In this document: positions 1 to 8,714 of the stretch, one piece after another
Position numbering within the stretch: position 1 is the first letter of the stretch
Layout: each line of letters opens with the position of its first letter
NCBI GenBank assembly: GCA_964536965.1
Contig: CAZIAL010000002.1
Span: forward strand, 1 to 64,000
Source of the DNA: JACMQW01 sp964536965
GTDB taxonomy: Bacteria > Bdellovibrionota > UBA1018
Direction of reading: 5' to 3'
Length of the DNA: 64,000 nt
The notes under the pieces: generated by a model
The model's database searches: none
The model's input: the letters and a program-made list of their open reading frames with translations, nothing else
What the model was told of the DNA's origin: nothing
Made by a program: the position numbers and the translations under genes

Positions 1-436
1 GCCTCTTCGTGAGCATGTCCGAGATTTGGAGGGCGAGGCCCTCCACGTCGGCTTCGAGCGAGCGTTTCAGCTGCGCGGATTGGTTCTGGATCGCATCGAG
101 CGACCCTTGCGTGATCTTCTTCGCTTCTTCGCGGGCAGCGCCGATGATTTTGTTCTCTTCGGCCTTCACTTCCGCGATCGCTTTTTCGTATTCGCCGCGG
201 GCTCGCGCGCGCTCTTCCGCCATTCGCGCCTTGAATTCTTCGAGCTTCGCGTTTGCTTGTCGAACGAGCTCTTCCGCGCGTTCACGATCCGCGACCGTCT
301 TATCGTGCCGAGCCTGGATCAACTTCTGAAAGGGTCTAAAGAAGAGAGGTGGAATGATAAAAAAGATCGCCGTGAACAGGGCGAACTGAATGAAAAATGT
401 TTGGTCCAAGCCGAGCTGCGCAAGAATAGCGGCCAC
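1..436 (-). CDS. atpF: ATP synthase F0 subunit b, 3' part outside window
   Basis: This encodes the b subunit of the F0 sector, the peripheral stalk that ties F1 to the membrane ring. About 145 codons are visible. A short N-terminal stretch leads into one hydrophobic segment (residues about 12-30, rich in F, I and L, ending in PPLFFRPF). A long charged helix rich in Glu, Lys, Arg and Ala follows, which is the usual b-subunit plan. I chose the GTG at 436 because GGAG lies about 7 bases upstream and the membrane segment follows at once; no ATG lies near. It is the last gene visible of the parA-parB-bactofilin run, and delta/alpha subunit genes would be expected beyond position 1. The a and c subunits are encoded about 35 kb away. 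Confidence 0.85.
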   Translation of the reverse strand, partial: MAAILAQLGLDQTFFIQFALFTAIFFIIPPLFFRPFQKLIQARHDKTVADRERAEELVRQANAKLEEFKARMAEERARARGEYEKAIAEVKAEENKIIGAAREEAKKITQGSLDAIQNQSAQLKRSLEADVEGLALQISDMLTKR

Positions 437-543
437 AAAAGTCTCCGAAATACGCTAAGTTGGAATCGCAAGATGGGTTAACACGCAGAATTCTGCACGG
501 TCAACAAAATCCCAGTAATTCCTAGACGTATCGCGGATCTTGA

Positions 544-948
544 TTAGTTGGTGAGATTTTTCGAGAGCGATGGCGAAGGGACGGTGGCGGAGTTAATCAT
601 CTTGCTCGACCCCTCGAAGATCACCCCTTCATCGACCTGAAGACTCGGTGTGACAATGCTGCCACGAAAGACGGCTGGAGAGTGGATCTCGACCCGATGC
701 CGGGCCTTGATGTTGGCGTGAACTTCCCCACTGATGATGACGATTCCCGCGTCGATTTCCCCCGAGACCTTCGCTCCCTCTCCGATGATCAGGGTATCGG
801 GGGTGAAAATCTGGCCCTTAAAGCCGCCGCCGATCCGGAGGGTTCCCTGGAAAGTGAGTCGACCATCGAATTCGGAGCCGGCATCGAGGACGCCAGTTAC
901 GGCCGAGAGTGTGGCGGGGGTAGTCAGGGCATTCTTCTTTGAGAGCAT
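544..948 (-). CDS. Bactofilin (polymer-forming cytoskeletal protein)
   Basis: A 134-residue protein with the bactofilin core: a run of short beta-strand turns with Gly and hydrophobic residues at regular spacing (for example FDGRLTFQGTLRIGG, then GEIDAGIVIISGEVHANI). This predicts a right-handed beta-helix that polymerises without nucleotide. Short polar tails flank the core at both ends, as is normal. Its ATG starts 2 bases after the parB stop, so it should be co-transcribed with parA and parB. In Myxococcus bactofilin scaffolds position the ParABS machinery; the operon suggests a similar link here, which is inference. Confidence 0.9.
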   Translation of the reverse strand: MLSKKNALTTPATLSAVTGVLDAGSEFDGRLTFQGTLRIGGGFKGQIFTPDTLIIGEGAKVSGEIDAGIVIISGEVHANIKARHRVEIHSPAVFRGSIVTPSLQVDEGVIFEGSSKMINSATVPSPSLSKNLTN

Positions 949-950
949 CT

Positions 951-1928
951 CTAGGAAGTCTGCATCAGGGAAATCAGACGTTCAAGTTCCTCGCGGCTCG
1001 AATAGTGAAGAACGACCTTCCCGCGACGCTCATTCCCTTTCACTTCCGTCTTCATCCCGACCGTGCGGGTGATTTCGAGGGAAAGGTTGCGAAGTCTCGA
1101 CTGTACGGGGGTCAGGTCGCGCGCCGGGGTGGCCTCGACGTTTCCCGTGGAACGGTTTTTCGCCTGCATCTCCTGGACGAGGGCTTCCGTCGCGCGGACG
1201 GAGAGCTTTCCTTCGACAATGCTCTTCCGTGCGAGCAGTCGCTGATCTTGGTCTTCGAGGGAAAGGAGGGCTTTGCCGTGTCCGAAAGAGAGAATCCCCT
1301 TTTTCAAGTCATCGATAATTGCTTCGGGCAGACGAAGGAGGCGAACAAAGTTTGCAACCGTGGAGCGCTCTTTTCCGACGCGTTCCGCGGTTTCATCTTG
1401 GGTCAGGTTGAAGTCCTGCATCAGTTGCAGGTAGGCCAAGGCTTCGTCGATACAATTCAGATTCGAGCGCTGGATGTTTTCGACGAGCGCGATTTCGAGC
1501 GCTTCTTTGTCAGTCGACTTCCGGATCACGATCGGAACTTGCTTTAGTCCAGCGAGTTTGGCGGCTCGGAGTCGGCGCTCGCCTGCGATCAGTTGGTAGC
1601 CGTAAGGACCTTTCCGAACCACCAGTGGCTGGATAATTCCGTTGGCGGTGATCGACTGGGCAAGCTCGGCAAGCTCGCTGTCGTTGAACTCGCGGCGCGG
1701 TTGGTAGGGATTCGGGACGATATCTTCAAGCGTGGCGAACGTGATTCCCGGAATGCGGTTAGCGTTCGAAATATCCTGGCTAGGAACTGGAGTGGCCGGA
1801 CCGGCAGCGACTGCACCTGTACCCGTCGTGGGAGTCGATGTTGCGAGCGGTGCGGGCGGCGGGGTGGCCGAAAGAAGCGAGGCCAGGCCTTTACCTAAAA
1901 CCGGGCGGGATGGGCTCTTCTGGGTCAT
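951..1928 (-). CDS. parB: Chromosome partitioning protein ParB
   Basis: ParB is the CTP-dependent clamp that loads at parS and spreads to form the segregation complex. The N-terminus has the ParA-stimulating GKGLASLL stretch. A Pro/Ala/Thr-rich linker follows, then the CTP-binding motifs (GERRLRA and ENIQR), the helix-turn-helix domain around GKERSTVANFVRLL, and a C-terminal dimerisation region. An in-frame Met lies 12 codons upstream, but the start at 1928 has GGAG 8 bases before it and begins with the conserved region, so I use it (325 residues). It lies 59 bases after parA and 2 bases before the bactofilin gene. Confidence 0.95.
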   Translation of the reverse strand: MTQKSPSRPVLGKGLASLLSATPPPAPLATSTPTTGTGAVAAGPATPVPSQDISNANRIPGITFATLEDIVPNPYQPRREFNDSELAELAQSITANGIIQPLVVRKGPYGYQLIAGERRLRAAKLAGLKQVPIVIRKSTDKEALEIALVENIQRSNLNCIDEALAYLQLMQDFNLTQDETAERVGKERSTVANFVRLLRLPEAIIDDLKKGILSFGHGKALLSLEDQDQRLLARKSIVEGKLSVRATEALVQEMQAKNRSTGNVEATPARDLTPVQSRLRNLSLEITRTVGMKTEVKGNERRGKVVLHYSSREELERLISLMQTS

Positions 1929-1987
1929 TTCAATTTCTCCGTTACTGCCATTTAAAATTTGCATCTGATGTTACTTTATTCTGGTGC

Positions 1988-2947
1988 TCAGGACGAAAGC
2001 GCCGTGTCCGCGCGCGGTCCATTAAAAGGTGGCGGTGTCGGCATCTGCGGAAGTCCCGGGGAAGCGGAAGTTTCAGGGGTCTCGTTCCGCATCGGAGCCG
2101 GAGTGGCCGTTATTTCCGCAGTCATTTCTGCAGTGTCGTTCGCATCCAGTTTCTGATTTCGGACGAGAAACTCATTCGCGAGGCTGAGGTAGGCGCTGCA
2201 ACCTTTCGAGTTCACATCATAGAGAACGATGGGTTTTCCGAAGCTCGAGCATTCGGAAAGTCGAACGTTTCTTGGAATCACCGCGTCATAAACTTGTTCT
2301 TTGAAATGCTTGCGGACTTCTTCGACCACCTGATTCGCGAGGTTGGTCTTCCCGTCGTACATCGTAAGAAGAATGCCTTCTTCTTCCAAATTCGGGTTCG
2401 TGCTCGCGCGGATCAGACCGACGGTGTGGATCAGCTGGGTCAGGCCCTCGAGCGCAAAATATTCGCACTGCATCGGGACTAGGTAGCTGTCGGCGGCGGT
2501 CAGTGCGTTCACTGTGAGGAGTCCGAGCGAAGGTGGGCAATCGATCAGAATATAGTCGTACTGGTTTTTCACTTCCGCGATTGCGGCCCGAAGTTTCTGT
2601 TCGCGGGCAAATGCCGTCACGAGTTCGATCTCCGCGCCGGCAAGATCGGAGTTTCCTGGGGAAACAAAAAGACCGTCGACTTCGGTGGGTAGGATCGTTT
2701 CGGACAGTTTCACTTCGCCGATCAGCGCATGGTAGATGCTCACACTTTCCGCAACCTTGGCTCGATCGATGCCGAGGGCCGACGAAGCATTTCCTTGCGG
2801 ATCGAAATCCAAAACGAGAATTCTTCGTTTTGCGAGCGCGAGTGAAGCCGCGAGGTTCACGGTAGTGGTCGTCTTGCCAACGCCCCCCTTTTGGTTGATG
2901 AGGGCTACGACTTTGCCTCGGCGTGGTGGTTTTGGCTGCTTTTCCAT
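1988..2947 (-). CDS. parA: Chromosome partitioning ATPase ParA
   Basis: A Walker-type ATPase that moves ParB-bound origins by a nucleoid-bound gradient. The deviant Walker A motif KGGVGKTT starts at residue 20, with the signature Lys. The Walker A' region VLDFDPQGN and the DCPPSLG motif follow in the expected order. Length is 319 residues from the chosen ATG, which has AAGGA 7 bases upstream; the Met seven codons earlier has no good ribosome site. The C-terminus carries an unusual Pro/Ala/Thr-rich tail of about 45 residues after the ATPase fold. First gene of the parA-parB-bactofilin run. An 11-bp inverted repeat lies 38 bases upstream. Confidence 0.95.
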   Translation of the reverse strand: MEKQPKPPRRGKVVALINQKGGVGKTTTTVNLAASLALAKRRILVLDFDPQGNASSALGIDRAKVAESVSIYHALIGEVKLSETILPTEVDGLFVSPGNSDLAGAEIELVTAFAREQKLRAAIAEVKNQYDYILIDCPPSLGLLTVNALTAADSYLVPMQCEYFALEGLTQLIHTVGLIRASTNPNLEEEGILLTMYDGKTNLANQVVEEVRKHFKEQVYDAVIPRNVRLSECSSFGKPIVLYDVNSKGCSAYLSLANEFLVRNQKLDANDTAEMTAEITATPAPMRNETPETSASPGLPQMPTPPPFNGPRADTALSS

Positions 2948-2984
2948 AGAATTTTCCTTGGGAATCACTCCCCAGAGTGCCCCC

Positions 2985-3018
2985 CTGGGCGCTTGCCTTT
3001 AATAGCTCAAGCGCCCAG
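2985..3018. repeat. Perfect 11-bp inverted repeat in the parA leader
   Basis: CTGGGCGCTTG (2985-2995) is matched exactly by CAAGCGCCCAG (3008-3018) across a 12-base loop. It sits 38 bases upstream of the parA start and is not followed by a T-run in the parA direction, so it is not an intrinsic terminator. It could be an operator for an autoregulatory protein such as ParA or ParB, or an mRNA hairpin. Confidence 0.6.
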
Positions 3019-3157
3019 TACAGAGACATTGTGGTTGTGGAGGTTGGGTAGTCATTCGAAAGAACGGCTGAGCCCAAAAAACTTTTGCTTACTCTCCAAG
3101 AGTAAAGATCGCGCGGAAGATGAGCAAGTGAGAATGCAAAGCTTACTCAACTTTTTT

Positions 3158-3173
3158 TGTTCCACGTGGAACA
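3158..3173. promoter_or_regulatory. parS site 1
   Basis: TGTTCCACGTGGAACA is a perfect 16-bp palindrome and fits the general bacterial parS pattern TGTTNCACGTGNAACA. It lies in the intergenic region between parA and rsmG, close to the parAB operon and about 20 kb from oriC, the normal setting for parS. Confidence 0.9.
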
Positions 3174-3209
3174 AATGGTGACGAAAATTCGATTCAATTT
3201 CCTGCGGAA

Positions 3210-3866
3210 TCAGGACACACGACGAAGAAGAATAATCTTCCTCTGCTTTTTTTCATCGCCGACCACATAGTCATGAGTGGTCAGGACGGAAAGCTGCGAA
3301 CGCTGTCCCGTTTTTTGGAATTCTGCCCACTCTTCCTCCCACCTAGGACCTTTAAAGAGCATCAAGTTGTTCCACGTGGAACATGTGCGGAGCCAATTGT
3401 AGATTCTCGTGACCGGACCTACTGCTCGGGCGACTACATTGTCGATAGAGTGACTAGCCAGGTAGGTTTCAGCCCGCTCTGAGATCGCGGTCATTGCTGG
3501 AATATCGAATTTTTCAATCATGCGCTGCGCAAAGTCGGCTTTCATTCGTTCAGAATCTGAAGAAACCCACGCAAACTCAGCGCCTTGCGGCGCAGGACGT
3601 GGAAAAACAAGCTGATGGAGCAGCCCCGGAACGCCCATCCCTGCACCCATATCGATCGCAGACCCTGCAAGGAGTCCCGATTTCTCAAGCTCGAGGACGT
3701 CCTGAACGTGTCCCTCGAAAAAATCCTTCGGAGAAAGAAGCCTCGTAAGATTCTGCATCTCCTCTTCTCGGAGGACTTCCTCGCGAAACTCTACGACTCG
3801 TTCGATCTGGTCGGAGTCGAGATCGGTGGATTGAAGCAACTCTCTAAATTCTTGGGTGGGATTCAT
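3210..3866 (-). CDS. rsmG: 16S rRNA (guanine-527-N7) methyltransferase RsmG
   Basis: RsmG methylates G527 of 16S rRNA using S-adenosylmethionine. The SAM motif region AIDMGAGMGVPGLL lies at about residues 70-83, followed by DSERMKADF and VVARAVGP, both typical of the family. Length, 218 residues, is normal. The start overlaps the end of mnmG by 23 bases, the classic gidA-gidB arrangement. A parS site lies inside the gene (3368-3383) and encodes the residues CSTWN. Confidence 0.93.
   Translation of the reverse strand: MNPTQEFRELLQSTDLDSDQIERVVEFREEVLREEEMQNLTRLLSPKDFFEGHVQDVLELEKSGLLAGSAIDMGAGMGVPGLLHQLVFPRPAPQGAEFAWVSSDSERMKADFAQRMIEKFDIPAMTAISERAETYLASHSIDNVVARAVGPVTRIYNWLRTCSTWNNLMLFKGPRWEEEWAEFQKTGQRSQLSVLTTHDYVVGDEKKQRKIILLRRVS
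3368..3383. promoter_or_regulatory. parS site 2, inside rsmG
   Basis: A second perfect TGTTCCACGTGGAACA. Its start is exactly 210 bp from the start of site 1, which is 20 turns of 10.5-bp DNA, so both sites face the same side of the helix. It lies within the rsmG reading frame. Confidence 0.88.
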
Positions 3867-5817
3867 GCTTCCGATCCGGCTCCTGAGTGGCCTGCATTTT
3901 AAGATAGATCATCAGATTCGCGACTGCGGCGGGTGTGACCCCCTGGAGTCGACTCGCCTGACCAATGGTTTGGGGTCGTGTTTCGCGGAAGCGCTGGCGA
4001 ATCTCCGTCGACAACCCGGGAATTCGGTCGAAGTCCATCGCTCCCGGGATGTCGAGATCCTCATTTTTTCGAACTCCCTCGACGAGATCGAGATCGCGCT
4101 GAATATATCCGGCGTACTTCACCTGGATCTCCACTTGCTCAATGACGTCGGAATCGTACCCCGATAAATCGAGAGGCTCGTTGCCTTCGGTCGACGGCGG
4201 AACCTGCGTGAGTAAATCGATGTGCACAGCTGGGCGTCGTAAAAAGGCGGAAAAAGGCGTTTTATCTTTCAAAACCGCAAGTCCGTGTCCTACCGCCCAA
4301 GCGTTCGTTTCCGCGTTTGGAAAAAGAGAGCGACCCTCGACTTCCGCGCCGAGTTTCGAGATCGCCTCACGCTTCCGACAGAACGTCTGGTAGTCAGCCT
4401 CGGAAAGAAGTCCCGCGCGATAACCCCGCTCGGAAAGTCGAAGATCCGCGTTGTCCTCGCGTAAGTGAAGGCGGTGTTCCGCCCGAGAAGTGAACATTCG
4501 ATACGGTTCGTCCGAACCTTTCAGAATAAGGTCGTCGACCAGAACTCCGATGTATCCTTCGAGTCGCGAAAGAGTGAACGGGTCCTGCTCACGAACCGAC
4601 AGGGCCGCGTTCATCCCGGCGATCAATCCCTGGGCCCCGGCCTCTTCATACCCCGAAGTTCCGTTCACCTGGCCTGCGAAGAAAAGACCCTCTACGTCTT
4701 TTGCTTCGAGGGTCGCTTTAAGCATTCGCGCATCCACGGCGTCGTACTCGACGGCATATCCGTGCTTCAGGAATTTTGCGTTCTCGAGGCCCGCAATCGA
4801 ATGGATAAATGCTTCCTGGACATCCCTGGGGAGCGAAGTGGACATTCCGTTGACGTAAATCTCGGGAACGGCGAGACCTTCTGGCTCCAGAAAGATCTGG
4901 TGGCGCTCCTTCGTATTAAACCGTTTTACTTTATCTTCAATCGAGGGGCAATAACGCGGTCCGGCACCTTGAATAATTCCCGTAAACATCGGCGACTTAT
5001 CAAAGTTTTTCTCAATAATTTCATGGGTTTGTGCGTTAGTATAGGTTATAAAGCAATTTACTTGAGGAAGCTCCGGAAAACGGGTGCCCCTATAATAGAA
5101 GGAAAAGGGTCGCGGCACGTCGTCCCCCGGCTGGGCCTCGGTTTTCGACCAATCAATCGAACCGCGATCAAGGCGTGGGGGTGTCCCCGTCTTAAGTCGA
5201 CGAAGTTTAAACCCTAACCTTTCAATCGAGGTGCTCAGAGTCTTCGCCGCTTCGTCTCCGACCCGGCCACCTTCCGCCTGCTCGAACCCGGTATGCATCA
5301 CGGCCCGCATGAAAGTCCCAGAGGTCACGACCACCGCGCGTGCGCGGACTTCGGAACCGTCGCGAAGACGAACCCCGAAAATTCGGTTCTTCTCTCCCGA
5401 CTTCTCCCAGAGGAGATCCGCGACCTCGAGTCCAAGAACCGCGAGATTCGGCAGCGACGTGATAAACTCCCGCATTTTACGCGCATATAGGGGCTTATCG
5501 CACTGAGCGCGCGACGAACGCACGGCCGGCCCCTTGGAGGTGTTCAGTCGACGAAACTGAATCGCAGATTGATCCGTCTGGCGGCCCATGATCCCGCCGA
5601 GAGCATCGATTTCCTTCACGAGCTGACCCTTGGCCAAGCCCCCCATCGCCGGGTTGCAAGAGAGGTAGCCGATCCGCTCCGGATTCAGGGTCGCGAGTGC
5701 CGTTCGGCAGCCCATCTTCGCCGCCGCATGCGCTGCCTCCGTACCTGCGTGGCCGCCACCGATGACGAGGACGTCGAAGTCGAAGTCGATGCGCGAGTTT
5801 TGTGAAAGGGTGCTCAT
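3844..5817 (-). CDS. mnmG: tRNA uridine 5-carboxymethylaminomethyl modification enzyme MnmG (GidA)
   Basis: MnmG is the FAD-dependent partner of MnmE and installs the cmnm5 group at U34 of tRNAs. The FAD-binding motif GGGHAGTEAA is at about residues 20-29. SCNPAMGG, the conserved TGTFM region and the C-terminal helical domain follow. The 657-residue length is a little above the family norm through a C-terminal tail. Its partner mnmE lies at 19-20.5 kb; the genes between them are not part of the usual neighbourhood. Confidence 0.96.
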   Translation of the reverse strand: MSTLSQNSRIDFDFDVLVIGGGHAGTEAAHAAAKMGCRTALATLNPERIGYLSCNPAMGGLAKGQLVKEIDALGGIMGRQTDQSAIQFRRLNTSKGPAVRSSRAQCDKPLYARKMREFITSLPNLAVLGLEVADLLWEKSGEKNRIFGVRLRDGSEVRARAVVVTSGTFMRAVMHTGFEQAEGGRVGDEAAKTLSTSIERLGFKLRRLKTGTPPRLDRGSIDWSKTEAQPGDDVPRPFSFYYRGTRFPELPQVNCFITYTNAQTHEIIEKNFDKSPMFTGIIQGAGPRYCPSIEDKVKRFNTKERHQIFLEPEGLAVPEIYVNGMSTSLPRDVQEAFIHSIAGLENAKFLKHGYAVEYDAVDARMLKATLEAKDVEGLFFAGQVNGTSGYEEAGAQGLIAGMNAALSVREQDPFTLSRLEGYIGVLVDDLILKGSDEPYRMFTSRAEHRLHLREDNADLRLSERGYRAGLLSEADYQTFCRKREAISKLGAEVEGRSLFPNAETNAWAVGHGLAVLKDKTPFSAFLRRPAVHIDLLTQVPPSTEGNEPLDLSGYDSDVIEQVEIQVKYAGYIQRDLDLVEGVRKNEDLDIPGAMDFDRIPGLSTEIRQRFRETRPQTIGQASRLQGVTPAAVANLMIYLKMQATQEPDRKHESHPRI

Positions 5818-5965
5818 ACGGGACCCTCGGGATACCTAAACGGCCAGGTAAAGAAAAGCGACTTGATGGCGGCGCATTAAAAAATCATTCCAAAGATCGT
5901 GTGCGGCGCGTTATTTTAAGGCAACCTTTCTGGACACACCCTGCCGCGTACCCCAAACTCTAAGG

Positions 5966-7525
5966 ATGATCGAAACTTTGTCCGTAAGAGACCCCGCCAC
6001 CGGCGAAGTTCTGCGCGAACTCTCACCTACCCCGAAGGACGAAATCCGCTCCCACTTCGAACGGGCGGCCGCCGTCCAAAAGTCCTGGGCCGCCGTCTCC
6101 GTCCGCGATCGCGCGCGCGCCATCATCAATCTTCGCGAGACTCTGATCAATCGCATCGACGATCTCTCCGAGCTGATTTCCCGCGAGAACGGAAAACCGC
6201 GATTCGAGGCGATGACGAATGAAATTTTCGCCACGATCGAGCTCTGTACTTACTTCGCGAAAAACGGTCCCTCCCTTCTTCGCGATGAAAAAATTCCGAT
6301 GGGTCTGATGAAACACCGGAAAAGCTATCTCAACTACTGGCCACTCGGCGTCGTGACGGTCATCACACCCTGGAACTACCCTTTCCTCCTGCCCATGGGG
6401 GAACTCGTCATGGCCGTGCTCGCGGGTAACGCCGTCCTCTTTAAACCCTCCGAAATCACTCCCCTCATCGGACTGAAAATTCAGGAACTCTTCGAAGAGG
6501 CTGGGTTTCCGAAAGGACTCGTCACCACCATCGTCGGCGACGGCACGATCGGAGCGGCCCTGATCGAAGCTCGGCCCGCGAAAGTCTTTTTCACAGGATC
6601 CGTCGGCACCGGAAAGAAAATCATGCGCGCGGCTTCCGACCACCTCATTCCGGTGAATCTCGAGCTCGGCGGAAAAGACCCGATGATCGTGCTGGCCGAC
6701 GCGGATCTCGACTACGCGACGAGCGCCGCGCTCTGGGGCGGGTTCTCAAATTCCGGACAGATCTGCGCTTCGGTCGAACGTATTCTCGTCCATGAATCGA
6801 TCGCGGACGCATTTAAAGCCGGACTTCGGGAAAAGCTCGCGCTGCTCCGGCAGGGCCATTCCCGAGACGGCGATAACGATCTCGGCGCAATCACGTTCGA
6901 GAAACAAAAAGACGTCTATGCCTCCCAGATCAAACAGGCGAAGGAACGCGGCGCCGAATTCATCGCGGGTGGAGATTTCTCCGCAGATCGGAGGTTTCTG
7001 CGTCCGACCGTCGTCTCCGGAAAGAACATCGAGGAACTCGACATCTACAACGAGGAAACCTTCGGTCCGGTCGTCGCGATCACCACTTTCACTTCCGTCG
7101 ACGAGGCCGTGGAAAAAGCGAATCGCAGTAAGTACGGACTTCTGGCGAGCATCATTACGAAGAATCTTGGGCTCGCCGAATCCATCGCGAAGCGCCTCGA
7201 GGTGGGAACCGTCACCATTAACGAAGTCGTTTACACGGCGGGACTTCCCGAGACCCCGTGGGGTGGCGTAAAAGAAACCGGCTTCGGACGTAAGCACTCC
7301 GCGCGCGGTCTCTACGAATTCGTGAATACGCGGCACGTGCATGCGCCAATCGGTTCCCTTTTCGTATTCAAGTCGTTCTGGTGGTTTCCGTACACCCCGT
7401 TCCAGTACGCAACCTTTCGTCAGTTCGTCGAATTCTACCGAAAGAGCCCGATTGCGCGCATGCGGGCTTTTCCCGCCTGGCTTTGGAATCTCATCCAGTT
7501 CTTAAAGCGGGAGCCTCGGATTTAA
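5966..7525 (+). CDS. Aldehyde dehydrogenase with aromatic C-terminal tail
   Basis: NAD(P)-dependent aldehyde dehydrogenase superfamily enzyme of 519 residues, oxidising an aldehyde to a carboxylate. The conserved Asn is in PWNYP (about residue 137). The general base Glu is in LELGGKDP (about 233) and the nucleophile Cys in SGQICASVE (about 267). A region of about 55 residues beyond the catalytic core (from about 465) is rich in Phe, Trp, Tyr and Pro, followed by WLWNLIQFLKREPRI. This resembles the membrane-associating tails of fatty-aldehyde dehydrogenases, so a long-chain or membrane-delivered substrate is possible. Divergent from mnmG; it stands alone. Confidence 0.88.
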   Translation: MIETLSVRDPATGEVLRELSPTPKDEIRSHFERAAAVQKSWAAVSVRDRARAIINLRETLINRIDDLSELISRENGKPRFEAMTNEIFATIELCTYFAKNGPSLLRDEKIPMGLMKHRKSYLNYWPLGVVTVITPWNYPFLLPMGELVMAVLAGNAVLFKPSEITPLIGLKIQELFEEAGFPKGLVTTIVGDGTIGAALIEARPAKVFFTGSVGTGKKIMRAASDHLIPVNLELGGKDPMIVLADADLDYATSAALWGGFSNSGQICASVERILVHESIADAFKAGLREKLALLRQGHSRDGDNDLGAITFEKQKDVYASQIKQAKERGAEFIAGGDFSADRRFLRPTVVSGKNIEELDIYNEETFGPVVAITTFTSVDEAVEKANRSKYGLLASIITKNLGLAESIAKRLEVGTVTINEVVYTAGLPETPWGGVKETGFGRKHSARGLYEFVNTRHVHAPIGSLFVFKSFWWFPYTPFQYATFRQFVEFYRKSPIARMRAFPAWLWNLIQFLKREPRI

Positions 7526-7586
7526 ACTTGTTTTTAAGCCGTGAAGCACAGCGCGGAAATTCGGAGGTAAATCGGAGTAACCTCTC

Positions 7587-8714
7587 CTATCGCCCCGATA
7601 CGAAAAGGGGTTCACCCATAAGTTCGTTCAGTCTTCGAATCGCGAGCTTCCGCCCGTCGAAATTCGAGTTGAGGGCAACCGGAACATCTTTGCCGGCGGG
7701 GGTCCGGATCGTCGCATAGAACGATGCCCCCCTATGTCGGTAGGTTTTTCCATAGAGTCCGGAGAAGCAGGGCGCTCCGTCTTCGAATTCCGCGATCTTC
7801 GCGGAGATTCGAACGCGCAAGGAATGGCTCCCTTTCTCATCGCGTACGACCAGGATCGCGTCGGCCGGTGGAGAAGCCATTCGCTTAAAATTCATACTCA
7901 CTTGGCCGGTCGGAACCTTTCCAATCAGCTCTTTATAGGCAGCGCGAACATCGAATTTGTCTCGGTCGGACTCGTACGTCGTCGGACAAAACAGGCAATC
8001 GACCAGTTCACGTTCGGAATCAATTCGATCGTAGCGTTCCAAGAAAGAAGGACCGGACCGGTAAAGCGCCGTATCGGCTTCGAGGTACTGACCGATCTTA
8101 GGCGTCATGACCGTTCCATCGACGTGACCATTCCCAAACACATGGCCAACCTCATGCAAAATGAGCGCGGCCAGCGATCCTTCGGAGGAAGACCAATCAG
8201 GGGCATTGAGTCGGCCAAAACCGAAGGGTTCGACGATCCAGACATAACCGCGTCCCCATAGGGGCTGCGCGGGTTGGTCTGACGCGGTCATTTCCACGAA
8301 GCCAAACGGATGCCGATAACGTTTTTTCGTTTTCCGAATCTCCGGACGATCAACTCCCAAATAAAACGCGAGGTCTTCGCCCCCTCGGCATCGAGCTTTC
8401 AGGACGAGCCGTTTGGCGATCCAAATCGCTTCGGGACCTACGAGTTTTTTCTCCGCGGGGTACTCGCCCCAGAGTCGAAAAGCTTCCAGGATCATCGTCT
8501 CGATCTTCGAGGCCGAAACACCGAAACCCTTTCGAATCTCAAAACACCCCTTCACGACTGCCTGGGGATCCGCGCTACGAAACCACGCAGCCTGTACTCG
8601 ATAGTCGTCGGCGCCCGCACTGCTTTCTCCACCGGCAAGACTCGACGAAACGAGGGAGAGGGTAACCCCTGCCAAAGAAAAGAACGTCGCGCGTGCCCAC
8701 ACTAAAAGTCTCAT
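7587..8714 (-). CDS. Exported metzincin-type zinc protease
   Basis: A 375-residue protein with an N-terminal signal peptide (hydrophobic core about residues 8-25, then SSLAGG). It has a complete metzincin zinc site: H187, H191 and H197 in HEVGHVFGNGH, with Glu188 as general base. Met203 in GTVMTP is at the right distance for the Met-turn. These features place it with the matrixin/astacin-like group, but I do not recognise a closer subfamily. The N-terminal 130 residues and C-terminal 170 residues have no recognisable domain. Last gene of a three-gene operon; it overlaps the preceding gene by 4 bases (ATGA). Export is inferred from the signal peptide, and the substrate is unknown. Confidence 0.75.
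   Translation of the reverse strand: MRLLVWARATFFSLAGVTLSLVSSSLAGGESSAGADDYRVQAAWFRSADPQAVVKGCFEIRKGFGVSASKIETMILEAFRLWGEYPAEKKLVGPEAIWIAKRLVLKARCRGGEDLAFYLGVDRPEIRKTKKRYRHPFGFVEMTASDQPAQPLWGRGYVWIVEPFGFGRLNAPDWSSSEGSLAALILHEVGHVFGNGHVDGTVMTPKIGQYLEADTALYRSGPSFLERYDRIDSERELVDCLFCPTTYESDRDKFDVRAAYKELIGKVPTGQVSMNFKRMASPPADAILVVRDEKGSHSLRVRISAKIAEFEDGAPCFSGLYGKTYRHRGASFYATIRTPAGKDVPVALNSNFDGRKLAIRRLNELMGEPLFVSGR

Noticed and set aside
3089..3105. Hairpin TTACTCT-CCA-AGAGTAA as rsmG terminator
   Set aside because: The stem is short and A+T-rich, and the T-run on the minus strand is several bases away; not convincing.
7526..7586. A terminator between the convergent aldehyde dehydrogenase and metzincin genes
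   Set aside because: Only a weak short repeat around GAGGT/ACCTC, without a proper T-run.
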